Source: Rhyacichthys aspro
Taxonomy: Eukaryota; Chordata; Actinopteri; Gobiiformes; Rhyacichthyidae
DNA length: 64,000 bases
Assembly: GCA_036850595.1 (NCBI GenBank)
Contig: CM072154.1
Span: 18,917,330 to 18,981,329, forward strand
Reading direction: 5' to 3'
The position numbers and the translations under genes were made by a program. Position 1 is the first letter of the stretch. Each line of letters opens with the position of its first letter. The notes under the pieces were generated by a model that was not told where the DNA came from, searched no databases, and saw only the letters and a list, made by a program, of their open reading frames with translations. Shown piece by piece: positions 12,311 to 24,727 of the stretch.

Positions 12311-15300
12311 TTATATCTCATTTGTTATGATTTCGTGTTCTTAGTGCAGTCTTTATGTTACGCTCAGATAACAGGCTGCTACGTTTGTCGTGAGCCATAA
12401 AAGTGACTGTAAACCTTCAAATGTAAGAGAATTGGCTTTTTTTTTTAGAAACGCCAAAGAATCCTCATATATGTTTTTGTTCTCACTTCCGACCCTAAAT
12501 TGTATTGCTTGGGAAAACTCTTCTTATTGATTCCCCTTTCAAGTATGACATATGGAGATTGGTTGGCAGAACAAGAAACGTCGTGGCATATGGTTTGTAA
12601 TTCCACAAAATAGGCTGTGTTTTAAATACCCGCACAGTCTGATTAGTTCCATAAAGCAGCTCGCCCTTAGAGATGAAGACCAGCTAATAGTATGCAAAGT
12701 AGAAGTGTGAGATGACTCTTGAATTTGATGTGGCAATGTGTATAGGTAGAAGCACACCTGTAAGCCCTGGACTCACTGGAGCAGAGCCTATTAGAACAAG
12801 CGTAAGACATATCCCTCCAACTGTGAACGGAATCGCCAACACCGAGCCATTGTGAGGCACAGGCATGAATTACCATCTCAATCACTGCAGCTATTTTGGC
12901 ACGGAAACTTGGAGGAAAGCAATTATACGTTCTGCTCGTTTGAGATTTAATTTGGCCAACGTCGTGAAGGTTGAAAATAGGTGATGCGTGCCCCTTTCAC
13001 TGCCCACAAATACAGGAGAGCGGTAACTAAAGGGAATCATTGTTACAACAAATAAAACAAAGAAATGACATGAGAAGAACAGAAAATGGCAACGCTGCAT
13101 TGGTCAGAAACACAAATAGACTGGAGCATTTGCTTTTAAACTGAAACAACAGAGCTATAAATAATGCTACTCAGATGTGGAGGCCGAATAATCAGGTGTA
13201 GATTCACTGTTTTCTTATAAACTACAGAAAATATTGACTGAAAAGAAGAGAAACCTTTACAGTTTATAAACAAATAAACACATAATAAGAAACCAGCAAA
13301 AAAAAAACAAAAAAAAAAAACATAATCAAAACTTCACAGTAAGAGCCATAGTATTAAAAATGCATTCGTTGTCTATATCTCAACTATTGAAGTTAATGTG
13401 TTAGGTTCAGGAACAAGTCTTAGCAACATATCAACCACACCTCTCATGTTCCCAGAAGCCCTATTTATTCGTCTCTCTTTCTCCCATTGCCCCTTCTTTT
13501 TCTCCTATTCTCTTTCAGCATCGTGCCTCCATAACGAGACCCTACTCAGCTCGGCGAACTACCAGAGGAACCCCCAATCCCAGCCGTCCTTCCTCAGAGC
13601 CCATACCATCTTCAACCAACCCACATCCCTCCTACAATAAACATATCAACTCTAGATTCAGCCCTTTTCTGCCCATTAAAAGCTGTATTTTCCATCAAAG
13701 CATCAAGTATTCTTATTTCTTCAGAATTATTCAATGATCATATTTGGTTTCATTCAACACATATCAACATTTTTCTTAATTCAGTTCGATTTTATTAATA
13801 TATTCCAATACAGCAGTGGCCTCGAGAGCTTTCCAGACAACACCCTCCATCACATAAATGCTGCCTCCTTTCTTAAAATCTAAGAATTGTCTCAATCAGT
13901 TTCCACTTTCTTCTAAAACCACAAAATATGTTTTCTACATTACCTGAAGATGTGTTGTACAAAGTGAAAGCTCTTTTGGTTTAACTGCTGCCAAACAACC
14001 GGAAACAATGTTCTTCTTCCACTTTTTATTAAAACTACTTCTGTCTGATCTCGGGGTCACCTTTCACGAGGCTTTTTGCTGCCTCTAACTGCATTGCTTT
14101 GTTCCATCTGCGAAATGCATTTCTTATCCCCTGCAAATGCTTATTCATCAAAAGTGGAAAATCCAACCACTGTCAAGGGCAAACGTTTTGTCTCGTTTGC
14201 TGCAGAGGTTGCTTGGGTTGAGAGCCGGTGTCTGTGTGATGTGTGACTTTCCCAAACTTTACTTAATGCACAGGGGAGGTTTTATTACTAATCCTTTTTC
14301 TACAAGCTCAGTCATCTGTTGACAGCAAACCACAGTAACTGTTGAGCACTTAGCATCGCTGGCTTTTTGTGCATTTGCCAATATTCGCTGCAGATTAAAT
14401 ATTGATTTCTATACATTTTGAAACACAATGAAAAATGCACCTTTGAGTTGGATTATATGGGGCGTTACTAGGGACCACTCATCATTTTTCAGATTTTTAC
14501 TGTTTGAGTCATGAGCTGAGATTATGGCACATACCCGGCTCAGTGTGTGCGCATTCAACAAGGTCTTTCCCATCGACTTGTCCTTTAGCAAGACGCTGAA
14601 CTGACTCAGAGAGAGCTAAAACCTTCCAGCAATGACAATGAGAAGGGAAAAGACAATCTTCATGAGAGTATCTCATTCAGATTTGCTCATTTCTCGCTTA
14701 TCCTAATATTCTGGCTGCTTATCAAATTGGATTGGTTCATTTAAATTGAAGTGTAGTCCCCTTTGGTCACCACAGGATTATTACTGATTTAATCTGAAAT
14801 TGTGACAGTAGGAAAAAGCTGAATTTAGAAATTGCTGTCTATAATATGCTCTGATCATACACTCAGTGTGTTAAGACCATTAGTATGGATATTAGACGAC
14901 TGAGCGGAGTGTGCCTGTGTAGCTTTTCTAAGAGATCATAACAAATTAAGGAATCAAATAAATCCAAGAGACTTAAGGTATCATCATTTAGAAGAGTTAA
15001 AAGGCTGTTAAAAGAAACCAACAGATCTAAAGAGCTGCATCAGGATAGATTTAGAGACACTATGATGTTACAAGTTCTGCTCATGTTTAATTCAATGTAG
15101 AGAACAAATGCAGTGTTTTTAATTCACGGAGCAGCTGTAATGCACCAACTGTTTAAACCAGGAAACAGCTGCTGAAGAGAGATGCTGTCTTTGTTTGTTT
15201 CAAGAGAATGAGTATCTTGAAGTCTTTCTTCTTAGTATATGACTGCTTATCACAAGGAAAAGTCTTATTGAAAAAACAATTAGCTTCAAATCTTCCCCCA

Positions 15301-18300
15301 AGTGAGGCTTCCCCTTTGTCCAATCAAAATGTAGTGTTTAGCTCCACCTTTTAGTTAGCACATGCCTCACTGTTTGAACCATAGTGATATAGTTAGTGAA
15401 GTGACGTGCAGATGCTTTGAACCTCTTTTGACAAAGGAAAAAAACCTCCAAAAACACACCATACAGACTTGAACCATTATGAACGTACGAACCTGAATTT
15501 AAGTCGCCATAAAATGAGTTAGAAAGATGAGACACCTTCAGTGGAGTTTAAAATCTGAAGTTGAACATTTAAACCTAAGACTTTACCAGTGTAAATTGTA
15601 TTTCTTGTATTTTATGTTCAATCACAATAGTCTTTTATATCAAAAGACTGAAAAGAGCTGAGTGAATGTCATAAATGTGTAAAGCCAAGACTAATGATTG
15701 AAACATATACTGTGCAAATTAACACATAAGTTGTTATAATTGGATCTCTTGTGCTCAAGCCTGATTGAATCTATAATATGACTCATCTTTGATTTTTACA
15801 ATTTAATAACCCATTTATGCTGTCATCCTTACTACTTTGCAATTATGATCACAGTGGATGATTAATACAGTATTCTTTCTCGGGTTAATGATGTTACAGA
15901 GTGTGAAGAATCAGACTTTCTAAAGTTTCTTTCCAATAATTACAAGATATTTACTGTTTTACCTCCTTCACTGTTGGCGGCGTCGAGGTCAGGAGTGCGT
16001 TTTGTTTTGGAGATGACCGCAGACAGCTTGACTCATCGTCCGTCTACACTGTTTAATGTGGCTGTCTAATTACTGATATGAAAAGCTTTGCCTTGGCACG
16101 GCCTTTGCTTTCATGTGCACATCAGGAAGTGCACCACGAGAGCACTACAAGCTTGATGTTTGCCTTGTTGTTGTTCTTTTATCCCTCTAGCCCACACAGA
16201 GGAGCAGCCTTTGAGCCGCTGCAGATGCTGCCGAGAGCTCGGAAATCAATGCACTCAAACAGGGATAAGAGGGACTTGGTTTTGGATAACTCAGGGTGTC
16301 TTAGCGTGCATTATTCATTAGACAGGAGAGACATAGTCGCTGCAGAGGTGTAGCAGAGACAAAGAATAGAAAAAGCTTAATCAGATCCCTCCTTAAATCT
16401 CAGAGCAGAAGTAGTGCAATTCCCTGTGTTTAGCTCCCTCCTGCTCCCTCTGTGTCGGGGCAGGCATAACACAGCGGCTGACAATGTTGTGGAGCTGTTG
16501 AAATGGAAACGATGATGCTCCTGTAAAAAAAAAAAAAAGTGGATGGATGGTTGATGCGTGTAATACCTGTACAGCTGACATCAAGTCAATGCTCAACGTA
16601 CTGTGTGAGTGATGGCTGGATGACATACGGGCAAAGAAAGAATACACAATTACGGTTGGATAAAAAGAGAAATAAGTGCTGTCTTTTGTGGGCAGTGCCT
16701 TGTACTAACATAAATTAGAGTCTCTGATTTCTCTGATTTCAAATTATTAGCGTGACACGACGAAACCTCCTCTCTCTTTAAATAGCCCCAATGGACAACA
16801 CCACAAGCATTATTTTCTACTGTTACTTAAACAGACTGTTTGCTGAATGAAAAAATCACAATAAGATCTTAATTAAAAGACAATTGACACTATTCTTGTA
16901 ATATGAGCAGATGAGACAAAAGCACTGAATGGCACATTAACACAACAGCTTCTGTGTTTAACATAAGTCTCAACCATGTGGCTATGATCGCAGTGAAACC
17001 AGAAACAGACCTGAATACGAAGAATAATATGTTGGTGTTTCAATGGCTTTGGTTAAGTTTTATAGAGGACTGTTGGGGAATATTATACACAGGCTGTACA
17101 TCCAAAACAAAGAGCGTGAGCTGCTCTTCTGCAGATTTGAAGTGTCTCAGTCAAAGTTCCCTTTTTAAATAAACTTTAACTTAAACTGCCACAAAATTAG
17201 GCCAGAAACTTAAATGCAACAGTTGGCAAAAGTCAAAAGTTAGCGAGAGTTTCATGCTGCCTCTTGTCTTTTATATACAATAGTAATAAATAAATAAATA
17301 ATTTCTGTGTGTCATCATTAAACATCATCTGACTCTATCCTGTTGAAATATTCTGTCAGGTGAGATTTTATATGTGTAATACTTGTGATCACTTAATTAT
17401 AGCACCATACTATTTTTTTTTTTTTACTAAAGATCCTTTTAGCACTGAATATATAAACATTAACCTGATTACATTGAAGCGCAATAAATTAACATTAGCA
17501 TTATTTGTATTAATCATGCTCCTCCCACACTAAATGTTCCTGTAAGTGGGCGGCCTTTGTGCGCTCTGAGACACATAAAAAAGAGAAACACCTCAAGGCC
17601 ACGTGCTGCACACACCCACATCCCTCAGCAACTCACTAACACACAACTTTCTGCACAATAAAGTTGGGAGCTGACACGCTATCATCACTGTCACTGCTCT
17701 TTGAAGAGAAACCTGTCGCTTTCAATGTGAAATCTTTCTTAAGTTTGATATTGACTGAAACTCAGGGGAATGGATTTCATAAGCATCCTCGCTGGTGCAT
17801 TTGTGATTCTCTTTCAGGAGTGCGATGGCTTTTAGAAAGTACTTAATTTACACAAATCAAAACTCTGAGGAAAGTTGTGCAGGTTTTAGCTTTGATTGTG
17901 TCACATCCAAGAGTAAAGTGCCACATTTATTCATCCTCTTCACATCAGTGTAGAGTTACATTCAGACAGATGGGAATATACCTGGAGTTTCAAAACAAAA
18001 CTATGTTCAGTGGGAAAAGGAGCAAGTTGAGATGGGACTGACAGAGTAATTCTGTCCCTGAACACAACAGCTGCATTCACAATGTCCTTAAAGTGGTCGT
18101 GTTATTGTGTTACAACATTCATGATCAAAACCGTAGGCTACAAGTTGAACAATACAATATTACAACCGAGGCTGTCACTGCTGTTTATCTTATTACTTAT
18201 AAATGTTAACATGCTCATTACACAGAACAACACGCATGAGCAAATGAAGCTGAGATGTTACTGCAAGCTCTGTTTAACATGTTTACATCAAAGAGGGTTT

Positions 18301-19660
18301 AAAGTCCTCATGTTGGAAGGAGTTTCAAAAATGTGGATTTTCTGATGTAAAACATGAGTGTGAACAGAAAATAAAGAAGGCATGAATCACATATTTAAGC
18401 TAAATGATTTTTTTGATAAATACTGATTCAAAACAAAAAATATTTCAGACCGGACAGTCGTAAAGTGATGTGATTCTAAATATTGCAATTTGTGCCACTT
18501 TTTCCTTTGATGTACACATTGCCTTAGACACTGTCCGTGCGTCATTTGGAAAATCGATTGTTTCAGATGTTTCAAGAACAAACAAAAGTCCGACTGAAAA
18601 TACTGCTTTGATAATGAGTCCAGTCGGTGACATTGTGACATTTGAAATAGCAATAATTGATTAATCCTGAAGACGTCTGGGTTGTAACCTCCTTTAAGCG
18701 GGACAACTGCCTCTATTTCATGGTTCAAGAAGCCAGCTTTTCTAAGTCAGAAGACAGACTGGCTCAAGGTTAAATGCTTTGGCAAGACAGTCATTAGTGT
18801 GCAGCCAGTGGAGGCTGCTGGTGGGAGCGAAAACCTCCACCTCTTGATTTTCTCGGAGATATCTCTCACACACAGACAATTTGGCCCTCGAAGCCCGAAG
18901 TCACAAGCCAATATCAGACGCCTGAGAGTCAAACAAAAATGATTAATTAGAGAAAAGGCTTTGTATTTCTTTGAGACCGAATGATTGCTGGGTCGACGTC
19001 GATAACAGGCAGCAAGTCAAAACATTTAATTTAAGAAGCTTTTCTTGGCACTATTTGAAACTGGAAGATCCAGTAAGTTTAGCAATAAATGAACAATAAC
19101 TTGTATAAACTATGAATGTATAGATACAGCTACATTATAATCTGTTTACTGTCAACAAATTAAAAATGATACAATCGTTGTCATTAAAAGTCTAAAGGTA
19201 AACACAGTTTTTGTCTCATAAACAATATACTCATTAACTCTGAAACATTATGTGGCATTTAAAGAGCCTCATTCAGTCTTTTTTATTTTGAGGAAGAGCA
19301 ATGCATATAACTTTCATTTTTCTCATTTTTGTGGCATTTGTTAAAAATGTAGGTAAATTAATAAAGGCTCTGTGAAAATGAACACAAACAACATATACTG
19401 TTGATAATATGACCAGGAAACAGAATGAACTGTTACCCAAAGAGTCACTCAATTTGTATTAAAACATTAATCTATAGGTCAGTCCACGGCATTGATTTGC
19501 CCAAACAAAACTGTACATAAACAGATGTTTCTTGGACACAAAGACATTCATGACCTTCCTGTTTTCAGTTCAGTCTAAACTAAAACCTAATAGAGCTGTA
19601 TTTTCAGGATTTTATTTGTGGACACTATGTAAGAGTGTTAGCCATCAGCTCCAGCCGTGT

Positions 19661-19694
19661 GCTGCTGCAGCTGCTGCTGCTGCTGCTGCTGCTG
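19661..19694 (+). repeat. CTG/GCT trinucleotide microsatellite
   Basis: A run of GCT/CTG units spans about 34 bp with one interruption (GCTGCAG). Read in one frame it encodes a short alanine run inside an unsupported open frame, so I treat it as a simple repeat rather than coding sequence. Confidence 0.85.
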
Positions 19695-22600
19695 TACAAT
19701 GCTTCCACACTGAGTGGGTGGATGTATCGGACTTTCTGACAGAAAGAAGGCAGCTCCCTGTCAAAGCCCAGTCAGACAACTCAGACACAGGTGCAGCCAT
19801 CACAAAGATACTGTTTCATTATTTAGATAATAACCGATCCACTCATGAATGTAATGTTAATGGTATTTGTTCCACAACAGGCAACATTATGTGAATATTT
19901 TTAATTTGTGTGCATAAGTATTTATCTTCATTTAGAGCAGCCACAATTAAACTGAATCAGTAGATTGTTATTAAAGATTATTAAAGATCATGGCATGAGT
20001 GCTCAGCTCACTGCAGCAGAGAAAGGATCTGGCTTTGAACATGGAGGTGTCCTTACATCATGCAGCAGTCTCAGGTCTGTCGCTGAGCTGCAGCTCAAGT
20101 CTCTATTGTGGAGCAGGTGCCTGTCGTCTGTCCTTCACTTGATTAAAACTGAATGACATCACGCAGAGACAAGGGCAGATCAGTGCCCAAACCCAGATAA
20201 TGCACAGCCAGGATACCATCTGTGACAGAAACTTTGGTAACTTCTACTATCACAAGGGTGTATGTGAGAGTATAGACATTTAGTTCTGCAAAGTATTAGG
20301 CACTGCTGTGGTCATATCCATCCATATTTGTTATATTTATTTATTTATATATAGCTTTACTTTTGTCTTTTTTTGTTTTCTATTTTTGTGCTTTCTGTGT
20401 TAAAAGATGTATTCAACTCTGAAGATAAATCACGTATTGGCCGTTTAAGTTTTTTCAGTGACAAAACAGTCCAACACTCACAACTCAATATAGTATTCAG
20501 CTGATTTTATCAACCAACTGAAGTCGTGGACATTACGCCCTAATTGTACGTTTGCTTTGTCCAAAGAGAAAGGGAAGTTTTTGATTAATTTACATCAAGG
20601 TCACTTTTCCAATCATTTTGAGTCTGATTCAGAAGATTCTTGTGGAAGTATCAAGATTAATATGGACTGTGATTGTCATAAACAAACCTGACGTAAACAA
20701 ATCAGATTTGGAATAACTCTTTGTAGAGTAAGTAGCACACACAGTCTATACAGGAAGGATAGCATGTACTGAGCAGAAGATATTTTGATTTCAATTATAT
20801 GTGGACATTTTAGAACAATATGCCCTTAGCACTGTTAGTGATCTAACACTATTCTAACAAACCTATTAAATAAAAGCTTCTACAAATGGCTTTAATTAGA
20901 CTTTAGATTAGATGAGTAAAAAAAATGAAACAAGCAATTTCTTTTCAATCAATCTTAATGAATGTGAAAGTAAATGAAAAGGACGATCAGTAACAGTTGT
21001 GGCTAAAAACAACATCATTTAAAATCTTTGATTGCAGTCCATTTCCACTGTAGATAATCTGTTTCCTCCGTTAAAGGCGGTCCTGTAAACGCGTGGCGCT
21101 CTGACTCCTAGTGGCATTGACAAGTAGCTCATATTAGCGTCTCATTTAGTGCCTCGGGACAAACGTAATCTGTGTGTTTAAATTGCGTCTCTTAAACAAC
21201 AACGACAGGCTCATTTTCACACGGGGGGAGATTGGACGCAGTGTTGGGCCACATGGGAAACACAGAGAAACATGATGTACACCAATAATTCTTCTTTGGA
21301 GTAAAACCACGAGGAAAACTTCCCTATGGTGTTGATTTAAGGAAGTCATAAAATATTCAAGCCAAGTGGCACATATTTGTGTTTAGGGTGGCTGTACTCT
21401 AAGTGCTCCTTAGAGCTTTGATGTGCCATTATTAGCTCTGCGCATGGGCGACTTACACGTACTAAATGTTCACTCAGCGGTTAATCCAAATATTCTTTCT
21501 TCTAATCCAAGACGCAGCGGGGCATTCATTAATTTCTCCTGTAATTATCGCTTTCCCATTGGCTCAAACTGTAGTAGATTCCCTTAAATCCCTCTCAATG
21601 TTATGAGTGGATTATATGGGCCAGAGGCTTAGTGAATATAACAAGTTCTGACAATTTTAACTTTATGACGCAGCAGTCAGTACAAATGACTTATACATGT
21701 GTTGTATTTCAGAAACAGCCAGTCTTTTATATCCCGTCTTATTTTAGATCATAATATGGTTCACTGGAAACTCATAAAATTACCACATCTGTGAAATGAT
21801 TAGATCCCTTTTACAGCCTCTGAAAGGTGGGTTATTTGAGGTTGTTTGAATCATCTGGTGTGAAATATTGTAGGGTAGATGTGCACATGCCTCACTTAAG
21901 GTAGATTATTTTCTGTTTTAAATTAGACTACTGTATCAGTGCAGTTTTTCAAATCCAAAAAAACTTTATTAAGGAGAAATTTAGTTGTTAGGCCTCTTCA
22001 GATGAATATGTTTGTTACTGAACTGCTGTATGCCTCATAAATAGGGAAGGGTTTGTGTGACTCTATCATCAGGACATTGTATCCCACACTAAATCACATA
22101 CCATCACTTACATTTATGTTGTCTTTAATGAACTGATTTGTCAAGTTTGATGCTGGTTGTTTGGTCACATTTAAAATGATATTGGTTTGATTTGCAACTC
22201 TGCAGGACGTTGTTGGAACTAAACATTTGCAATGCACTTCTCTCAATGCCTTATAGATCTATGGCACTTTCATATGGGACCTCATCTGCTGCATTATGCA
22301 TGACACTCTAAAACTAAATTGTTGAATTATGGGTTTTTCTAAACCACTTTCCTTGAAGCTGTGAATAAGATTTTGAGATGTATTGCCTTCTAACAGAATA
22401 CTGAAAAACATAAACAGAGTTAAAAGAACCTCTTTTCATCCACTGACAGAAACAATGACTATATTCCCACCAAATACTGTTTAAATCCATTTATAATACA
22501 AATGCAACTGCCTCTAAACCAAAATAAAACTTACTGTGACTGATTGAACAGAAGCTTGACTCATTAAGCCACTGTCTCCAGGGAAAGCAATCTATAAAAC

Positions 22601-23111
22601 ATCATTGATTTATTTGACTAAACACAACCAACTAAAAACACATCAGCAACTAAACTGCCAAACAATGACTGAGTGAGGCTTAATGAGAAATGGGCTGATT
22701 GTGGTATAGGTTACTATAGACAGGCTTGTGTTCTGCAGGTTAGTGTAGCACATGAAAAATGAACAATTTAATCAGGTTTCAGTCTCCTTTGAAAACACAT
22801 GATCTGTCTACGCCTCCAGCTCAACACCATCACTCAGCCTTTATGATAGAGTCGTGAACACATAAAGAAAGACACAGAGAGCTCGGGGTCCCACGTGCTC
22901 CTCGCTCAGAGCCAGCTCCAGTCCTCCGGCGGACGAGCTGGACTCCACAGCGGCTCCGCGCAGCTCCAACAGCTCTCTCTGTCTCTGAGATGAAGCGGAA
23001 CCTGGAGTGAGACGTAAAACGCCTCCACACAGACGACCTCCGTGTCAGACTCCACCGCCGCAGCTTCGGTTCGTAGCCCATCGACCTGCAACACTGTCGG
23101 GACTGACCTAG

Positions 23112-23183
23112 ATGCCTGCGCCGGGGCTGGAGGAGCGGAGGACCGACGAGCGCGCACAGTTTGTGGCTCAAACAACAAAATAA
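23112..23183 (+). other. Upstream ORF 1 in the 5' leader (23 codons)
   Basis: The ATG at 23112 opens a 23-codon frame ending in TAA at 23181-23183. The initiation context is weak (T at -3, C at +4). It exists in the mRNA only if transcription starts upstream of it. I see no sign that the peptide itself is functional. Confidence 0.35.
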
Positions 23184-23305
23184 CGCGTTGAGGGAAGAAA
23201 CAGCGGAGACTTGCTTTTATACTGGGCTCGAGGAGAAGAGAGTTTGGGACTATTTCTACGACAGCGATACTTGGAGGAGAGCAACTTGGCTGAAGAAGTG
23301 CGGAG

Positions 23306-23341
23306 ATGCGCGGCGTAACATGGATATCCGAGAAAGGATAA
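23306..23341 (+). other. Upstream ORF 2 in the 5' leader (11 codons)
   Basis: The ATG at 23306 has G at -3 but C at +4, a moderate context. The frame closes with TAA at 23339-23341 after 11 codons. It overlaps the start of the third upstream frame in another reading frame, so ribosomes could use one or the other. Confidence 0.35.
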
Positions 23342-24691
23342 GTCAGCACCACGGGGGACGCACTCAGGTGAATATTTCAGCAACTATCCCGCGCCCTTCA
23401 TTAATAACGCGTCTGTATTTTGTCTTTACATCTTGTTTCAAACCTCTTTGTCTCGTTCAGCACCAGCCTCCGTTCAGCCTTGAACCATAGCCCGCCGTAA
23501 TAGTTTTGTGTTGCTTCAATTGGCAGCTGTGACGTTTCAAGACGGCGACAATTTCAGACAAAAGTACACGCTTTGCAGAGCACGGTTCATAGAAAAGGCA
23601 AATATGAAATAGACAAGGCTCATTTAAGACTCTGAACACGGTTAAATGTTTACTATAAAATCATGAGGTTTAGGAAGGAGGTTAGTTTCAAACATAGACG
23701 CACGGTTTGTGTGTGCTTGCTTGTCTTTATTAATGACCCTGCATCAATGAGAAAAACGTGAAAATGCAGCTCTGATTGTTGCTCAAACTCAGCTGAAGCC
23801 ACCTACCATTTCAAGTCATCACTCGTGATAACATTTGTCCTGTAATTGCCACGAGCATCGTTTTGGCCATGCGTCTTCTCTGTCTTCAGGCACAGATCCA
23901 CCTATCAATTTGGGCTCATTTAAAACCTCTCTCTAGCTGTGATCAACAGGGGATTGGGCTGAGTCCAGGCTCATCATCTCTTCCTTGCTTTGATTGCACC
24001 GAGCTCTGAGCTTGATTGCGGTTCAGATTGTCTAAAGTCCTTTAGCGTGTCACTCCGCTGGAAGTGTGGTTATTCTAGATGAATCAAGTGTCCATATGTT
24101 TGAGATGGAGCTGCCTGGCACATCATGATTCGGCTATTAAGTCAATTGGTGATGGCTCAGGATAGGTGCTTTGACAATTTACTGAGAAAATATCCCCAGG
24201 CCCTTGTTAGTTAAAATGAGGGGGCTGCACTTTTTACTAATAGCCATATCTAGGTCTATGTGACTCAAACAAGTATTATGCTTATTTTATCTCACTCAAA
24301 ATGGATGATTAATAAACACATTTTGTATTTGTGTCTCAGTTTACTTCCAAGGTACTATAAATACCCAGCTGTATTATAATGGAGTGCACATTCAGGACAG
24401 TGGTAGGCAACATTACACTTATTCGTAGTTTTAAGATTCAGTATGGGTTTGTTGTACTTTTAAAGACTGCCTAAGCCCACACCTGTCTGCACTTTCTGCT
24501 GCAGTGTTCTCAGTTGCTTTACTTCTATCCACGTCAAGCTCATGTCTTGTTTTATTTTCTCCTTGACTCGAGTGTTTGTGCCGTCCGTCCCCGTCTGTCT
24601 CTGAGTGCTCGGGACGGTTAATACTCCACATCTCCTTGGGGAAGTGTGCTTATGGCTGGACACATTTCTGGTGATGTCACTGGCTCAGAGA

Positions 24692-24727
24692 GAGGACGAG
24701 GACGAGGAGGAGGAGGAGGAGGAGGAG
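24692..24727 (+). repeat. GAG/GAC trinucleotide microsatellite
   Basis: A purine-rich run of GAGGAC units becomes pure GAG repeats over about 36 bp. It makes proline-rich or glutamate-rich shadow frames that are not genes. Confidence 0.85.

Larger units (their letters stand above)
1..22880. other. Upstream non-coding region, no gene recognised
   Basis: This AT-rich stretch precedes the contactin promoter island. I read the possible frames on both strands and found no conserved protein domain, no run of exons with matching splice phases, and no tRNA or rRNA. The longest open frames are about 60 to 130 codons with no recognisable composition or motif, as expected by chance. It contains poly-A and poly-T tracts (around 13298-13320, 16525-16538 and 17409-17424), a CTG run, short hairpins, and a few motif-dense stretches listed separately. 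It could hold distant enhancers or alternative 5' exons of the contactin gene, but neither can be shown from sequence alone. Confidence 0.6.
22950..23367 (+). other. Contactin exon 1, non-coding (5' UTR); left edge uncertain
   Basis: The CpG-rich block ends in a good donor, ACTCAG followed by GTGAAT, after 23367. Exon 2 begins with an acceptor 89 nt before the start codon, so at least one upstream non-coding exon is required and this is the best candidate. It holds three upstream ATGs, at 23112, 23306 and 23320. The frames from the first two close within the exon after 23 and 11 codons; the third is open to the donor. The left boundary given is arbitrary because no initiation site is visible. 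Additional or alternative first exons are possible. RNA evidence would decide whether 23367 joins 33232. Confidence 0.5.
22880..23390 (+). promoter_or_regulatory. CpG island / probable contactin promoter
   Basis: CpG dinucleotides are dense here, about forty by hand count over roughly 490 bp, in a window otherwise poor in CpG; GC content is also raised. The island ends at the first exon's splice donor, as at many vertebrate promoters. I see no convincing TATA box at a sensible distance, which fits a CpG-island promoter with dispersed initiation. The exact transcription start cannot be read from sequence. Assignment to the contactin gene rests on orientation and on this being the only such island upstream of exon 2. 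Confidence 0.6.

Noticed and set aside
19532..19894. 120-codon frame with an alanine run
   Set aside because: The alanine run comes from the CTG microsatellite and the rest has no similarity or exon context.
22906..23352. 148-codon minus-strand frame, the longest in the window
   Set aside because: It lies across the CpG island and exon 1. GC-rich DNA has few stop codons, so long antisense frames are expected. The translation shows no family motif.
23161..23490. 109-codon plus-strand frame starting inside exon 1
   Set aside because: It runs through the strong exon 1 donor into intron 1 and has no recognisable domain. The supported coding start is in exon 2.
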